A DNA stretch of 64,000 nt from Sporobolomyces roseus (lineage: Eukaryota; Basidiomycota; Microbotryomycetes; Sporidiobolales; Sporidiobolaceae), in NCBI GenBank assembly GCA_016617785.1, contig JADILM010000007.1, forward strand, positions 496,001 to 560,000. Direction: 5' to 3'. Positions 1 through 10,193 of the stretch are shown here, piece after piece. How positions within the stretch are numbered: the stretch's first letter is position 1; every line of letters begins with the position of its first letter. The notes under the pieces were generated by a model. It made no database searches, was not told where the DNA came from, and saw only the letters and a list, made by a program, of their open reading frames with translations. Both the position numbers and the translations under genes were made by a program.

Positions 1-394
1 GCCCTCAGATGGAGAGATGGAGCTGGAAGAATTGGAGGATGAGATCGAGGGTGAACCGGATACGGAGAACTCTGAAGAAAGTGACGACGACGTGATCTTT
101 GTCGACGAACCTTCCGCCTCTGCTCCCACTCACTCGAAACCTCAATCAAAATCCCAACAACTCGCTCTCGGAGATTCGACGGTTTCGAAACACTTTCCTC
201 GCTCTTCATCACAGAAAACTTCTTTCCCAATTTTCGGATCCGCCTCTACCGCACCCAATCGAATCCAAGGAGGAGTACTGGGAAAGAGACCGTTAGGAGA
301 GAAGAGCAAGAGTGATAGGTGGATCCCGGATTTCAGGGATGAGAAGAAAGTCGTTGCGAAGGGACCGGTCGTTAAGAAGAGGAGAAAGTCCTAG
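1..394 (+). CDS. C-terminal part of an unrecognised acidic nuclear-type protein (5' partial)
   Basis: The reading frame is open from the left edge and stops at 392-394, so this is the end of a gene that begins outside the window. The visible 130 or so residues start with a very acidic stretch (ELEELEDEIEGEPD, then ESDDDVIFVDEP). A Ser/Pro/Gln-rich linker follows, and the end is basic (VVKKRRKS), which looks like a nuclear localisation signal. No catalytic domain is visible. Acid patch plus NLS suggests a nuclear protein, but the function is unknown. The stop lies only about 55 bp before the duplicated F-box block A begins. Confidence 0.6.
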   Translation, partial: PSDGEMELEELEDEIEGEPDTENSEESDDDVIFVDEPSASAPTHSKPQSKSQQLALGDSTVSKHFPRSSSQKTSFPIFGSASTAPNRIQGGVLGKRPLGEKSKSDRWIPDFRDEKKVVAKGPVVKKRRKS

Positions 395-477
395 GAAAGG
401 AAGGAGTAGAGATGTAAGTAGAATGTTGTTGTAATCGCTTAGCTTACTCGTCAATCGTCGTCGTCGTCGTCGTCGTC

Positions 478-498
478 GCTTCGGACAATCCGCGGATT
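478..498 (+). promoter_or_regulatory. Shared upstream motif of the F-box genes, copy A
   Basis: A GTCGTCGCTTCGGA tract is followed after a few bases by CCGCGGA. The same arrangement lies upstream of F-box genes B and C (about 28860-28890 minus, and 7691-7715 plus). In A and C the right half is the palindrome TCCGCGGA. It lies about 75-95 bp before the 5' donor of the leader intron of gene A. A transcription-factor site of the CGG-containing Zn2Cys6 type is an inference. A conserved core-promoter or 5' UTR element is the alternative. Confidence 0.45.
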
Positions 499-638
499 GA
501 GTCTATTCGCCTCCTTCTGTCCTCTTTCCTCTCTCCGCTCTGCTTCCCACCCGACCTAGGAAGTTTGATCGGTATGTCCTACTCTCTTTGCCTATTGTCC
601 CTGAGTATGCTGATGATTCTCTTTCCTCCTCTCTCAAG

Positions 639-1883
639 ATGTCGTCTCCCGCACCCGCTTTGGATCGTCTTCCCGAACCTCTTCAGATCAAGATCTACAG
701 GAACTTGAAAGACAGGGATCTCCTTAGTCTCGCTGTCGTCAACAAAGGAGTCTCGCGAATCGCACGCCCTCGCCTCTATCTCAAAAGCGTTCTCACCATT
801 CCTCCCGATGAAACTCCTGGACCCGATCTCTGGAACCAACGCTGGTCGAGGAAACAGCAGGATCTCTATTGCGAGACTATCACGACCAATCCCGAATTAG
901 GAGGACAAGCTCTCAGTCTCTACCTCTCGATCTATCAAGACGCAGGAGGATTCGCCGAACCCGTCGTCGAGGACGAGAAGTCGATCAAACAAGTCGTCGG
1001 AGCCGTTCAGAAACTCCAAAGCCTCAAAGCTCTCCACGTCTTTCAGAATAGAAACGTCGCTTTCCCAAAAGCTCTCCTCGACAGTCTTCCTCGTTCCCTC
1101 ATCGTTGTCGACCTTAGCCACTCCTCTCTCTCCGACGACTATTGTCTCGAGCTCCTGTTCAACCTCCCTCTCCTCAAGTGCTTCAAGGCTCAAATCGTAC
1201 CCGAAGCGAACAAACCCTCCTACCCTCCCCTTCATCACTCGAATCTCGAAGGTCTCGCCATTGACCTCCAACAAATCTCTCCCGCTTTCTTCCGCGCCAT
1301 CACTCACAACGTCCCTCTCCTCACGACCTTTGAAACCGATTTCCCTGGATTACTCGTCATGAAAGGTTCTCCCTTCCTTCGCCGCCTCAAATCCCTCTTC
1401 ATCGTAGGGAAGCAGATGATGGTACTCGAGATGCAGACGAGGGAGTACGTCGACAACCTCGTCAGCATTCTCTCTGAATGTCCAGTCCTCAAACACTTCG
1501 CGATCCACGCTCTTTACGAAGCTGGAATCGATCAATACATCACCATCGCTATCGAGCAACTCGACATCTTCCAACACATCCCTCCCTCGGTTACTTCCTT
1601 CGAACTCTGCGGTTTCCTCTGTAAATCCTCCTATCTTCTCTCGACCGTCACTCGTCTCGCACCTCAGCTCGAACGCCTCAAGATCTCAACTGTCTATCCG
1701 ATCGAGGAGGAGACTCGCCATTTCATGAGGGGAACTGTTCCGGACAAGGCTATGGAAGGGGAGGTCAAGAGGATCTGCAAGGAGAATGGAGTCAAGTTCG
1801 TTTACAGGGATATCGAGAAGGAGAATGAGGAGAAGAGGAAGCTGAAAGCTCGTAACGGTCAAGGGGATTGTAGGATCGTTTAG
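639..1883 (+). CDS. F-box/LRR-like protein, copy A, with CaaX-like C-terminus
   Basis: This is a 414-aa protein predicted to be a substrate adaptor of an SCF (Skp1-Cullin-F-box) ubiquitin ligase. An F-box lies at about residues 5-55 (LDRLPEPLQIKIYRNL, then DRDLLSLAVVNKG). Degenerate leucine-rich repeats fill about residues 130-360. The C-terminus is basic and ends in CRIV, a CaaX-like tetrapeptide. The start is placed at 639 because a GTATGT donor at 572 and a CTCAAG acceptor at 636-638 would remove a 67-bp leader intron with a CTGAT branch site, leaving ATG as the first codon after the junction. It is the inverted duplicate of gene B at 27478-28722 (same length, about 23 amino-acid differences) and a paralogue of gene C. 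Its substrate is unknown. Confidence 0.85.
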   Translation: MSSPAPALDRLPEPLQIKIYRNLKDRDLLSLAVVNKGVSRIARPRLYLKSVLTIPPDETPGPDLWNQRWSRKQQDLYCETITTNPELGGQALSLYLSIYQDAGGFAEPVVEDEKSIKQVVGAVQKLQSLKALHVFQNRNVAFPKALLDSLPRSLIVVDLSHSSLSDDYCLELLFNLPLLKCFKAQIVPEANKPSYPPLHHSNLEGLAIDLQQISPAFFRAITHNVPLLTTFETDFPGLLVMKGSPFLRRLKSLFIVGKQMMVLEMQTREYVDNLVSILSECPVLKHFAIHALYEAGIDQYITIAIEQLDIFQHIPPSVTSFELCGFLCKSSYLLSTVTRLAPQLERLKISTVYPIEEETRHFMRGTVPDKAMEGEVKRICKENGVKFVYRDIEKENEEKRKLKARNGQGDCRIV

Positions 1884-2920
1884 AATGGGCAGAGGTAACT
1901 TTTGACGGAGAGGGCCTCGAGAAAGTCTGAGTAGCAACTTTGGAAGCGAATCACGAATAGGAAAGAAGGATCAGTTCAGCAGTTTCTTCTATACAGTCCC
2001 GACCTCTTCGCGAGATAGGCAGTTCGGAGGCCTCCGTCTTTGAGGTAGCTACTCGTCCTTGCTCTACACCACCCGCCCATCGCAGGTCTGCAGTTCGAGG
2101 TGGAAAAGGGAGCTCTATATCCGATCCATCCTTTGATCCTTTTGACGCTGCTTGGCTCTCGCACGGGTCGACCACCGACGGGACGTGATGTATCGAGACT
2201 GTCACTATCACATCCGACGTCGAAATTTCAGAGACTGCAGAAGGAAAAGTGAGGAAAAGTTGAAAAAAGTTGGAAAAAGTTCAAAGTTCTCGGTTTTCGA
2301 CGGTCGATCCGCAAGGCTGGCAAGGAGACCTGCAGTAGGATACGAGATGAAGACCAAGGATACCACCTTGTTGAGCTCTGGGTGGTAAGTTGCGATCGAG
2401 ATATCGATCGATTGACCCAAATATCATTCTAAACTCTTGAATGCAGCGCCAATGATCCGAAACTTCGACAAAGCACTCTCTGATCTCAACTCGACGCATA
2501 TCCCAGCGTCTAGAGCATACTTGTATAGAGTACTCGCCGTCAAGAAGCAGTCGCGAAAACCCCACAGCTACTCGAACGGCGCATGGCGAGAACTGGGCAC
2601 TTTCGAAAATGATCTCGTTTCGTACAACGACAATCGACCTGAGCTGACAATAGACAGGGCATCGTCGTTGAAACGTCGGAAAAAGGTCGACGAGGGAGCT
2701 AGAGTCCAAGGATTGAAAGTTTCGACACCCGACTCGATTCGAGCGAATTCGACGCAATTCGACGGAATTCGCTTCCACGTTCCAACTTTTCGACCATCCC
2801 GCTCAAACTAGGTCAGTGTGCTCCTTCGAGTAGTAAGAGAGCGACTCTATAGCGACGAATCGGTATTCAGTCGAATTGAAGAAGTCGAGAATTGAGAATT
2901 GGACTTGGTTGCGAAAAAGT

Positions 2921-3475
2921 CCAGCAAAGTAGAAGTAAAGGGAGAGTTCGCTTCGTGGTTGTGGGACTGAGGTATTGACTGTCTGTTTCAACCCGAAAGT
3001 GTCCTTCGAAAGGTATGAGGTCGGGAGGTTGAGGAACAATTTTTCGCCTCTTTCTATAACCGATCCGAACGATTGGAGTTCTTCTCCTCGTTCTTGTCGG
3101 GACCATCTCGAAGATGGACCTCCGCACACTGGGCTTCAATCCTGTGAGCTAGCGACACCTTTGTCAGAGAATGCTAGAGGGGACTTCTCTCCCTGCGAAG
3201 CTCAAAGGAGAAGTTCCGACGAAAACCTTAAAATACCATTTTTACTGTAACCCCGCTCTTCCGGGAGCACGAGGTGAGTGCATCGATCAGATCTTCAAGC
3301 GAGGTGCCAATTTATGTTGAATCAGAAGTGTAGGGAAGAGGAGGAGGAGCTCTTTCCTTTCCCTCGTCTCGCACCCCTCTCTTCTTCTCTTCCAATTCGG
3401 TGCGCTTCTCTCGTTCACTCTCAGGATCTGTACAATCACTTGACGACAGCACCACATCTTTTGCAGTCACTCGTC
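2921..3475. other. Intergenic stretch between duplication copy A and the small secreted protein
   Basis: I see no convincing gene. Open frames here are under 110 codons, lack domain signals and have no clear splice sites. The end of the stretch is pyrimidine-rich and presumably carries the promoter and leader of the gene starting at 3476. Confidence 0.4.
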
Positions 3476-3847
3476 ATGCACTTCCTTCGAAACTTCCTCC
3501 TCTTCCTCGTCGCCTCGTTCGTTTCTGTAGCCGCCTTCCCGAATACTCAACCGCTTCGGGTTGATACCACGAGTCCCACCATCTCTCAACGATGCGATTG
3601 TAGCAGTTGCGGCTCTCCCATTCAGCTCATCGGGATTCAAAACGGACGATTAGTCCTAGGTCCAAGGTTCAAGCGGCAGGAAAAGGTGATGAGGTGGATC
3701 ATCAAGTCGAGTGCTATCGTAATCTCGACGAGTCTAGTCTATCGAGTTGCGAAAGAGGGCTATTTTCGAATTTCGGAATGGCAAGCTCAAATCGAAAGCT
3801 GGATGAAGGAGGAGGAGAGCGACAAGCTGGGATTACAGAGCGTCTGA
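3476..3847 (+). CDS. Small secreted or membrane-anchored protein, 123 aa
   Basis: The frame starts with a clear signal peptide: basic MHFLRN, a hydrophobic core and a likely cleavage after SVAA, around residue 21. A short Cys-rich patch follows (QRCDCSSCGSP, about residues 38-48). A second hydrophobic stretch (WIIKSSAIVISTSLVY, about residues 76-91) precedes a charged amphipathic C-terminus. The frame is open further upstream to 3278, but the ATG at 3476 is preferred because only it puts the signal peptide at the N-terminus. I do not recognise the family. The second hydrophobic segment argues for a membrane anchor over a freely secreted protein. An intron with a GTGATG donor after the Cys-rich patch cannot be excluded, which would change the C-terminal half. 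Confidence 0.45.
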   Translation: MHFLRNFLLFLVASFVSVAAFPNTQPLRVDTTSPTISQRCDCSSCGSPIQLIGIQNGRLVLGPRFKRQEKVMRWIIKSSAIVISTSLVYRVAKEGYFRISEWQAQIESWMKEEESDKLGLQSV

Positions 3848-4164
3848 TTGGATGGGATAGGATTAGAGGAGATTCAATCGAAGCTATAGCACATACTCTG
3901 TTCTCAATCTTGATCTTGCTTTCTTTGTTTGCACTTTCAATGGTCAATGTCGATCTCTGTTACGCTCCTCTTCCACACTGAGATAATTTTCAACCATCAG
4001 CGAGGCTCTCGTATAGACGTTATCCTTCGCCGCATTCGTTGAGACCTCGCAACGAAGAAACCAGAATTACGAAAATCAAGCTTCGTTCTGTTTACAACAA
4101 CAAGACAACGAATTACTGAACACATGCCAAACTCAGCCACTCCCTCGCCCATCCATCATTGACC
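3848..4164. other. Convergent intergenic region
   Basis: This lies between the stop of the small secreted-type protein (plus) and the stop of STN1 (minus). It should hold both 3' UTRs. No further gene or structured element is visible. Confidence 0.5.
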
Positions 4165-7100
4165 TTAGATCATTCTCCATCCTCTCCCACTCCCTTCGAT
4201 CAATCCCCACCTCTCAGCGCATTCCAAAGCTCTCGTGACAACTTCTCCATACTCTGCTACCGCACTCCATTGACTATCTTTATACATTGTCAACCTGATC
4301 TCGAGTTCCGTCACGTTTTGAGATTCAGATGAAAGTCGATATTGAGTGAGTTTTTGAATTTGTGCGATGACTAAAGGTACAAGTGAGATTGGAGTGACGA
4401 GTTGATATTGTTGTGGGGAGAAGGAAGAGTTAGGATGAGTGTCGGTGAGGGAAGGATGAGAAGAGTGGCTATTGGAAGCTCGAGGAGTGTCGTCCTTTGA
4501 TTCTCCAACTCGTTCCTTCTTGTTTTTCGTCCCAAACTTTGTCGGCGTCTGCTCCTTCTCCCTCTCGTCCATCCACTCCCTATGCCCAGGCTCATCCGGT
4601 AAACATTCGACTCCCATCGATCTCAACACTTTCTCTGCCTGTCTCCTCTGCTGCTCATCAATCCCATCGTTCTCGTGCTCTTCCTTCCTCACTTCTTGGT
4701 CGTTCTCGTCGTCGGGCTGCTGCTCCTCCATTCGAGAGTGATCGACATATTCGACAATCATCCCATTCTTCCTCAATCCCCTCACCGCTTCTTCCCAACA
4801 CCTCTCAATCTCTTTCTCCAATTTCCCCTCTCCAACTTCCTCTTCCAACTTCTTCAAATCCTCCCTAGCTTTCATTCTCTGATCCCGTTCACTCTTTAAA
4901 CTCGATGACATTGGAGGAGGAAGCATATTGAGTCCACTTTTGCTGAGTAACCTCGAACTCCCTTGCTCGACTTTCTTCCGATCCCTCTTGATCGCACCTT
5001 TGACTTCCTCGAGCTTATCTCCTACCCAGATCCCTCTACCTCTCTCATCCTCCTGAGAATTCGTCGAGTCACTCAACAAACTCAAATCCCCTCTACTCGT
5101 CCTACTCCTCTTCTTCCTACTCTCCACTTTCCTCTCCTTCTCCCTCTGAATCCATTCGAGACTCATGCGTTTTGCAAAGAGCGAGAGGTGTTTGTGGGAT
5201 TTGAGATCTTTGATCGAGAATGGTGTACAGTACTCTTCTCTCTGAACGGTGTCGGATTCGAACGAGTGAGAATGGGAGCTGGATTGTGAAGAAGGAGGTG
5301 GGAGGGAAGAGGTGGTTGTGATGCACTCTTTCAAGATGTGGTGTCTGATATAGATCATAAAGTTGTCGAGAGTCAAATCTTGAGGTAACAGTTTCGAAGG
5401 TCGAGTAGGTCGATAACGAGTCTGTGCCCAGTTCGTCGACGAACGTCAGCAACTCGACAGGTGGAAGTTCGACGAAAGAGAGTGCGCACGGTTGAATTCG
5501 AAGCAGAACTCGCTTCACTCCAACATCCACTGACACTTCCGAAACTTGAATCACTCCTCGCACTACTCGTCAAACCCTTCATCATCTCCCTCTCCTCTCT
5601 CTCCTCTCTCTCAATCCTATCCAACATCTTCCTAACCTCGACCTTTTCCCCATAAACTTGATCCCACAACTTGGAAACTGACGAATGATGTTTCATTTCT
5701 TCGTTTATTGAGATTGGTTCGACGCGATCTGCTGTGATTCGAAGTGACGAAGAGTGGAAGGAATAGAGAGGTGGAGTGATTGTTCCGACTACTCTGATCA
5801 ATGTATCTGGTTCGAAGGAGAGAGTCGAAGAAACGGGAGGTGCATCTTCAGATAAGGCAGAGAAAGGTCGTTTCGATTTCTTTGGTTGAGAAGGAAGTGA
5901 TGAGGGATCGAAAGTGGATCGGGAATGAGCGGTTGAGAGGCAAACTTTTGGGATTAGCGAAGGAGGTGAAAGTTGTAGGACGATACATGTCGCAGAGGTA
6001 GGATCCGATACTCTTGAATGGGATCGAGTGCCTGGTTCAGTTGAGGGGCAAATGACTTGTAACAAAGCTGTACCGTCGTCGACTGTCACGAGGAGAATCA
6101 CTCGAAATTGGTCAGCTCGACTATTCCTCTGCACTTCTCCCTCTCTGAAGAGAACGAGAACAAGGCGGTTGCTACTGAACGTGGAGAGTTGTGACGAAGG
6201 AGTGAGACGTACTGGTGTAAAGCCAACCTCCTTCTCTGTCCTTCCATTCCTTGTCGAGTATCCACCCAACGACAACGACTCGTTTACAAGGGAACTCTTT
6301 CCCTACGACCCACATATCATTCAGCGCTCCAGCATCCTCTCCATTCCTCCCTGTCGCTTTCCTTATTCCCTTCTCTGTCCTTGTTGTCGAGGTAGAGGTA
6401 GAGGTAGAAGTAGAGGCAGGGACAGAGGGAGGATTGAGATCCGAAGCCCAAAGTAAAGGAATGAAATCTTCTCCGATTCCTTTCCCTCTCCCTTCCGCAC
6501 TGGTTGAAGTCGTCGTCGTCGTCGTCGTCGTCGAGGGTAATCTTGCCAACCTCTTTCCCAATCTCCTGATCAACTGACTCTCGACTTCTCCCCTCTCATC
6601 TTTCGCCCAACTCGGTAAACCCTCCTCTCCTCCTTTCTTTTCCTCTTCCTTGACTCCGAGTCTCTCTTTCCTCTCCCTTTCCAATCGATTCAAGATCACT
6701 CTCGATCCCTGTCCGTATTTCGGTTTCTTTCCTTTATTTTGTTGATTCGTGATTTCACCCAATTCGATTGTCGAAAGCTGAAACAAACGAGAAGAGTTCA
6801 ACAAGTAGGTGTTTTGAGGATCCAGGGTTGACCAGGGAGTGGAAGAAAGGGAGTGGAGGAGAGAGGGAGGACATGTTGAGTGATTTGGTGGGAGTGATCT
6901 CTGTGTACGAGATGAAGTAGGAGGTCGAGGTTCACCTGGTGGTCGAGGTGAAGGTTTAGGAGTTGAGGAACGAGAGAGAGAAGAGGAAGAAGAAGAAGAG
7001 GAAGAACGAGGTTGAGAGGGAGGAGGGAGTAATGAGAATGTACTAGGCTGTTTAGACTGTGATGATTGTGATTGCTTGACTGATTTGAATGACTGAGTGA

Positions 7101-7194
7101 GTTGACTAGTTGTTGGAGTGTGAGTTGAAATTGAAGAGGAAGAAGGGACAGTGCGAATCCTCCTATTGCTAGTAGTAGTCGGAGTAGCTGACAT
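4165..7194 (-). CDS. STN1: STN1-like CST-complex subunit (telomere end protection)
   Basis: This is the predicted OB-fold subunit of the CST (Cdc13/Ctc1-Stn1-Ten1) complex, which binds single-stranded telomeric DNA and promotes fill-in by polymerase alpha. After a low-complexity Ser/Thr/Pro-rich N-terminus, exon 1 carries FIPLLWASDLNP and later FPCKRVVVVGWILD. Removing the intron 6083-6212 (GTACGT donor, CTGAC branch site, GACAG acceptor) joins this to LYTIDDGTALLQVICP, a classic Stn1/RPA2 OB-fold strand pattern. The OB-fold closes with SLRITADRVEPISINEE and KLWDQVY. A further intron between about 5365 and 5560 leads to LTLDNFMIYIRHHIL, typical of fungal Stn1, then an acidic coiled-coil-like region and a winged-helix-like C-terminus. 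The start at 7194 precedes MSATPTTTSN. Exact second-intron borders are uncertain. Assignment rests on the OB-fold pattern. Confidence 0.72.
6511..6533 (+). repeat. GTC trinucleotide microsatellite inside STN1 exon 1
   Basis: About eight GTC units lie in the coding sequence of STN1. On the coding strand they give a run of Thr codons in the low-complexity linker, so length variants would stay in frame. Confidence 0.7.
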
Positions 7195-7373
7195 TACTCT
7201 CTCTCTCTCTCTCTGTTGATTGAGTGAGAGTAAGAGTGAAAATAGGAGGAGAGGAGAGAGAGAAGAGGGAGAGTAATCAGTCAACTTTTGATAGTGAATT
7301 TCGTCAGTCAAAACGAGGCAAGCTAGCTCTCCTTCTCTCTCTCGTTTACCACTCTACCTCACTCCAGCGTATC

Positions 7374-7523
7374 ATGCCAATTCCAATAGATCTATCAGAT
7401 TTCGAGCCTTATTCACCAACGGCTTCAACTAGTTCAACCTCGAAAAGGGAACCCACGTCGGATCCTTTAAACTGGTTCAAACAACTCCAACTCTCAAATA
7501 GCACGACCGCTCCAGCCAGATGA
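7374..7523 (+). CDS. Short orphan ORF, 49 aa, divergent from STN1; possibly a truncated gene
   Basis: A 49-codon frame starts at ATG 7374 (MPIPIDLSDFEPYSPTAS) and stops at 7521-7523. It is divergent from STN1, with 179 bp between start codons, as expected for a real neighbour gene. The peptide reads like the N-terminus of a normal protein (LNWFKQLQLSNST near the end), yet it stops early and nothing downstream continues it before the upstream region of F-box gene C. It may be a genuine small protein, or the stub left when F-box gene C was inserted. I do not recognise it. Confidence 0.3.
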   Translation: MPIPIDLSDFEPYSPTASTSSTSKREPTSDPLNWFKQLQLSNSTTAPAR

Positions 7524-7690
7524 GCCAGTAAGCGCTCCGGAATCGAGGGGAGAAGGCGAAATAGCGAAGAATCGAGATTTCGCAAGAGTCGAAAAGTCGA
7601 ATTTGAGCGGAACTGTTGTAAGACTACAGCAAAACGGGCACAAGTGACTTCCTCGACGCTCTTTGACAGTCCCCAGCGTGTGTTGTCGCC

Positions 7691-7715
7691 GTCGTCGCTT
7701 CGGAGAGTCCGCGGA
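7691..7715 (+). promoter_or_regulatory. Shared upstream motif of the F-box genes, copy C
   Basis: GTCGTCGCTTCGGAGAG is followed by TCCGCGGA, matching the motif upstream of F-box genes A and B. It lies about 75-100 bp before the split start codon of gene C. Around it the upstream sequences of C and A/B are otherwise hardly alignable, so this core stands out as conserved. Confidence 0.45.
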
Positions 7716-7790
7716 TGAGATCAAATTCTCCTTTCCTTTTCCCTTTCCCTCTTCTCCTCCTTTCCCTCACTTCCCTGAACCCAAACCTAC

Positions 7791-9121
7791 ATGTGAGTCC
7801 CTACTGCGCCTAGTGTCACTGTCAAAGTCGGCGCTGACATCCCTCTTGTTACAGGGGAGTGTTGCTTTCATCAGAGATGATTCGCAAACCGTCAAAACTG
7901 GAGCTTCTCCCTTCCGAGGTACAAACCAAGATCTTCAGGGACGTCGATGATCGTGACTTACTTCACCTGGCCGTCGTCTGCAAGGAGGTCTCTCGCAACA
8001 TCCGTCCAATTCTCTATCGCAGCTCAGTCCTCCTCGTCCCTCCCGCCGAAGAACCTACTCCGACTGGATGGGGTACTGTCTGCTGGTCGAAATCTCAACA
8101 GAATCGCTACTGTAAGACGGTCCTCAGTCGTCCCGAGCTCGGAGGATACGCAAAGAGCGTTCAGATGAGGATTTCGCAAAACTCGTTGTTCGGACAGCCT
8201 GTCAATGTCGCTCCTTGGATCAGTCAGGTCGTCAAAGCTTTCGGAAGTTTGTCAAATATTGGATTCCTCGAGGTACATTCAGACATGGACACTCCTCTCC
8301 CTCGACCTATCTTTGAGAACCTCCCTCCTTCGCTCGTCACGGTCAATCTCGAACACTCTGCCCTCTCCCCGCAAGACACTCTCGCACTCTTCAAGTCGCT
8401 CCCTCTCCTCAAGAATCTTTACGTCACCGTCCTGGGAGGAGGAGGAGGAGCCAACAAGAAATCCTACTCTCCCGTTCACCATTCGAATCTCGAATGCCTC
8501 TCGATGAACTTCTCTCAGATCTCTCCTTCCCTCTTCGAAGCGATCACCTACGATACTTCTCGCCTCACCATTCTCGAGCTCGACTTTGACGGGTTGTCAA
8601 CGATCAAAAGTTCTCCCTCGCTTCGTCGTCTCAGGGAACTCTTCATCGTCGGCAAACTCTGTCCGGTCATGCCAAATGCCCAGTCCGTCGCTCGAGATCT
8701 CATCGCTATCCTCTGCGAAACCCCGAACCTCGAAACCTTCGCCATTCATTCCGCAACGTTCGCTGGAATCAATCAGGACATCACGATTCTCATTGAACGT
8801 CTCGACCTCTTCCGCTTCCTCCCGAAAACCGTTAGTAACCTCGAGCTCATTGGATTCCATTCAAAACCTGCCTATCTCCTTTCAACCGTCCAACATCTCG
8901 CTCCTCAGTTGAAACGTCTCAAGCTTTCGACTGTCTACCCCATGCCTGACAATGATGAGGCTCGTCGCTGGAAGAGAGGAGTCATACCGGACGAAGCGAC
9001 GGAAGGAAAGATCAAGGCGATCTGTCAAGCGAATCGAGTCGACTTCGTTTACAAAGATCGGGATGCGGAACAACGAGCTATCGAAGGGCAAACTGGAGAG
9101 GGAGATTGTAGGATCGCTTGA
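7791..9121 (+). CDS. F-box/LRR-like protein, copy C, with CaaX-like C-terminus
   Basis: This is a diverged paralogue of genes A and B and a predicted SCF adaptor. The F-box lies near the N-terminus (LELLPSEVQTKIFRDV, then DRDLLHLAVVCKEVS). Leucine-rich segments follow and the protein ends in DCRIA, a CaaX-like tail. An intron (7793-7854, GTGAGT donor, CTGAC branch site, TTACAG acceptor) falls between the AT and G of the start codon. The spliced mRNA then reads MGVLLSSEMIRKPSK, giving 422 aa. If the intron is only in the leader, translation could start at ATG 7877, eight residues later. The intron position matches the leader intron of gene A. Gene C is not inside the inverted duplication and is much more diverged than A from B. 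Its substrate is unknown. Confidence 0.82.
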
Positions 9122-9408
9122 GGTGGACATCCTTCGATCGCTGAAGTGAGTAGAGGGTGACGAGGGTGAGGCTGACAGGGCGGGAGCAATGGAGAGAAGG
9201 AGGAAGCGAGCTTGCGAAAGAGAAGTTTTTGTATTCGATATCAGTGAAATTTTGTTTGTTTCTGTTTCCTTCTCGCTCTACTTTCTTCGTGAGAGTCAGA
9301 CTTCCATAATCGCTCGTCGTTCTGTACCTCGAACGAACCGGCAGAGCAGACTTGGAAAAGTCGATCTCGCGTTTCATCTCTTTTCCATCTTGCCATTCAT
9401 CACAAAGC

Positions 9409-10193
<785 letters not shown>

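Larger units (their letters stand above)
450..2920 (+). repeat. Inverted segmental duplication, copy A (F-box gene plus about 1 kb of 3' flank)
   Basis: This block is repeated in reverse orientation at 26470-28905. Similarity starts just after a GTCAATCGTCG stretch upstream of F-box gene A, runs through the gene and about 1,040 bp of 3' flank, and ends at the GCGAAAAAGT near 2920. The outer flanks are unrelated. The ends show no terminal inverted repeats or target-site duplication that I can see, so this looks like a segmental duplication and not a DNA transposon. Within the 3' flank a stretch near 2285-2400 differs completely from copy B while both sides match, so the copies are mosaics. The flank also contains short internal repeats: AAAAGTTG-like units near 2250-2290 and AATTCGACG-like units near 2735-2772. 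Confidence 0.85.

Noticed and set aside
2281..2778. 165-codon minus-strand frame in duplication copy A, matched in part by a plus-strand frame at 26307-26849 in copy B
   Set aside because: The frames agree for only part of their length; a one-base indel shifts them and copy A has a stop upstream. No domain is visible, so I treat this as noncoding homology of the duplicated flank.
450..2920. Terminal inverted repeats that would make the duplicated F-box block a DNA transposon
   Set aside because: The two ends of the block (GTC-rich on one side, GCGAAAAAGT on the other) are not complementary, and no transposase is encoded.
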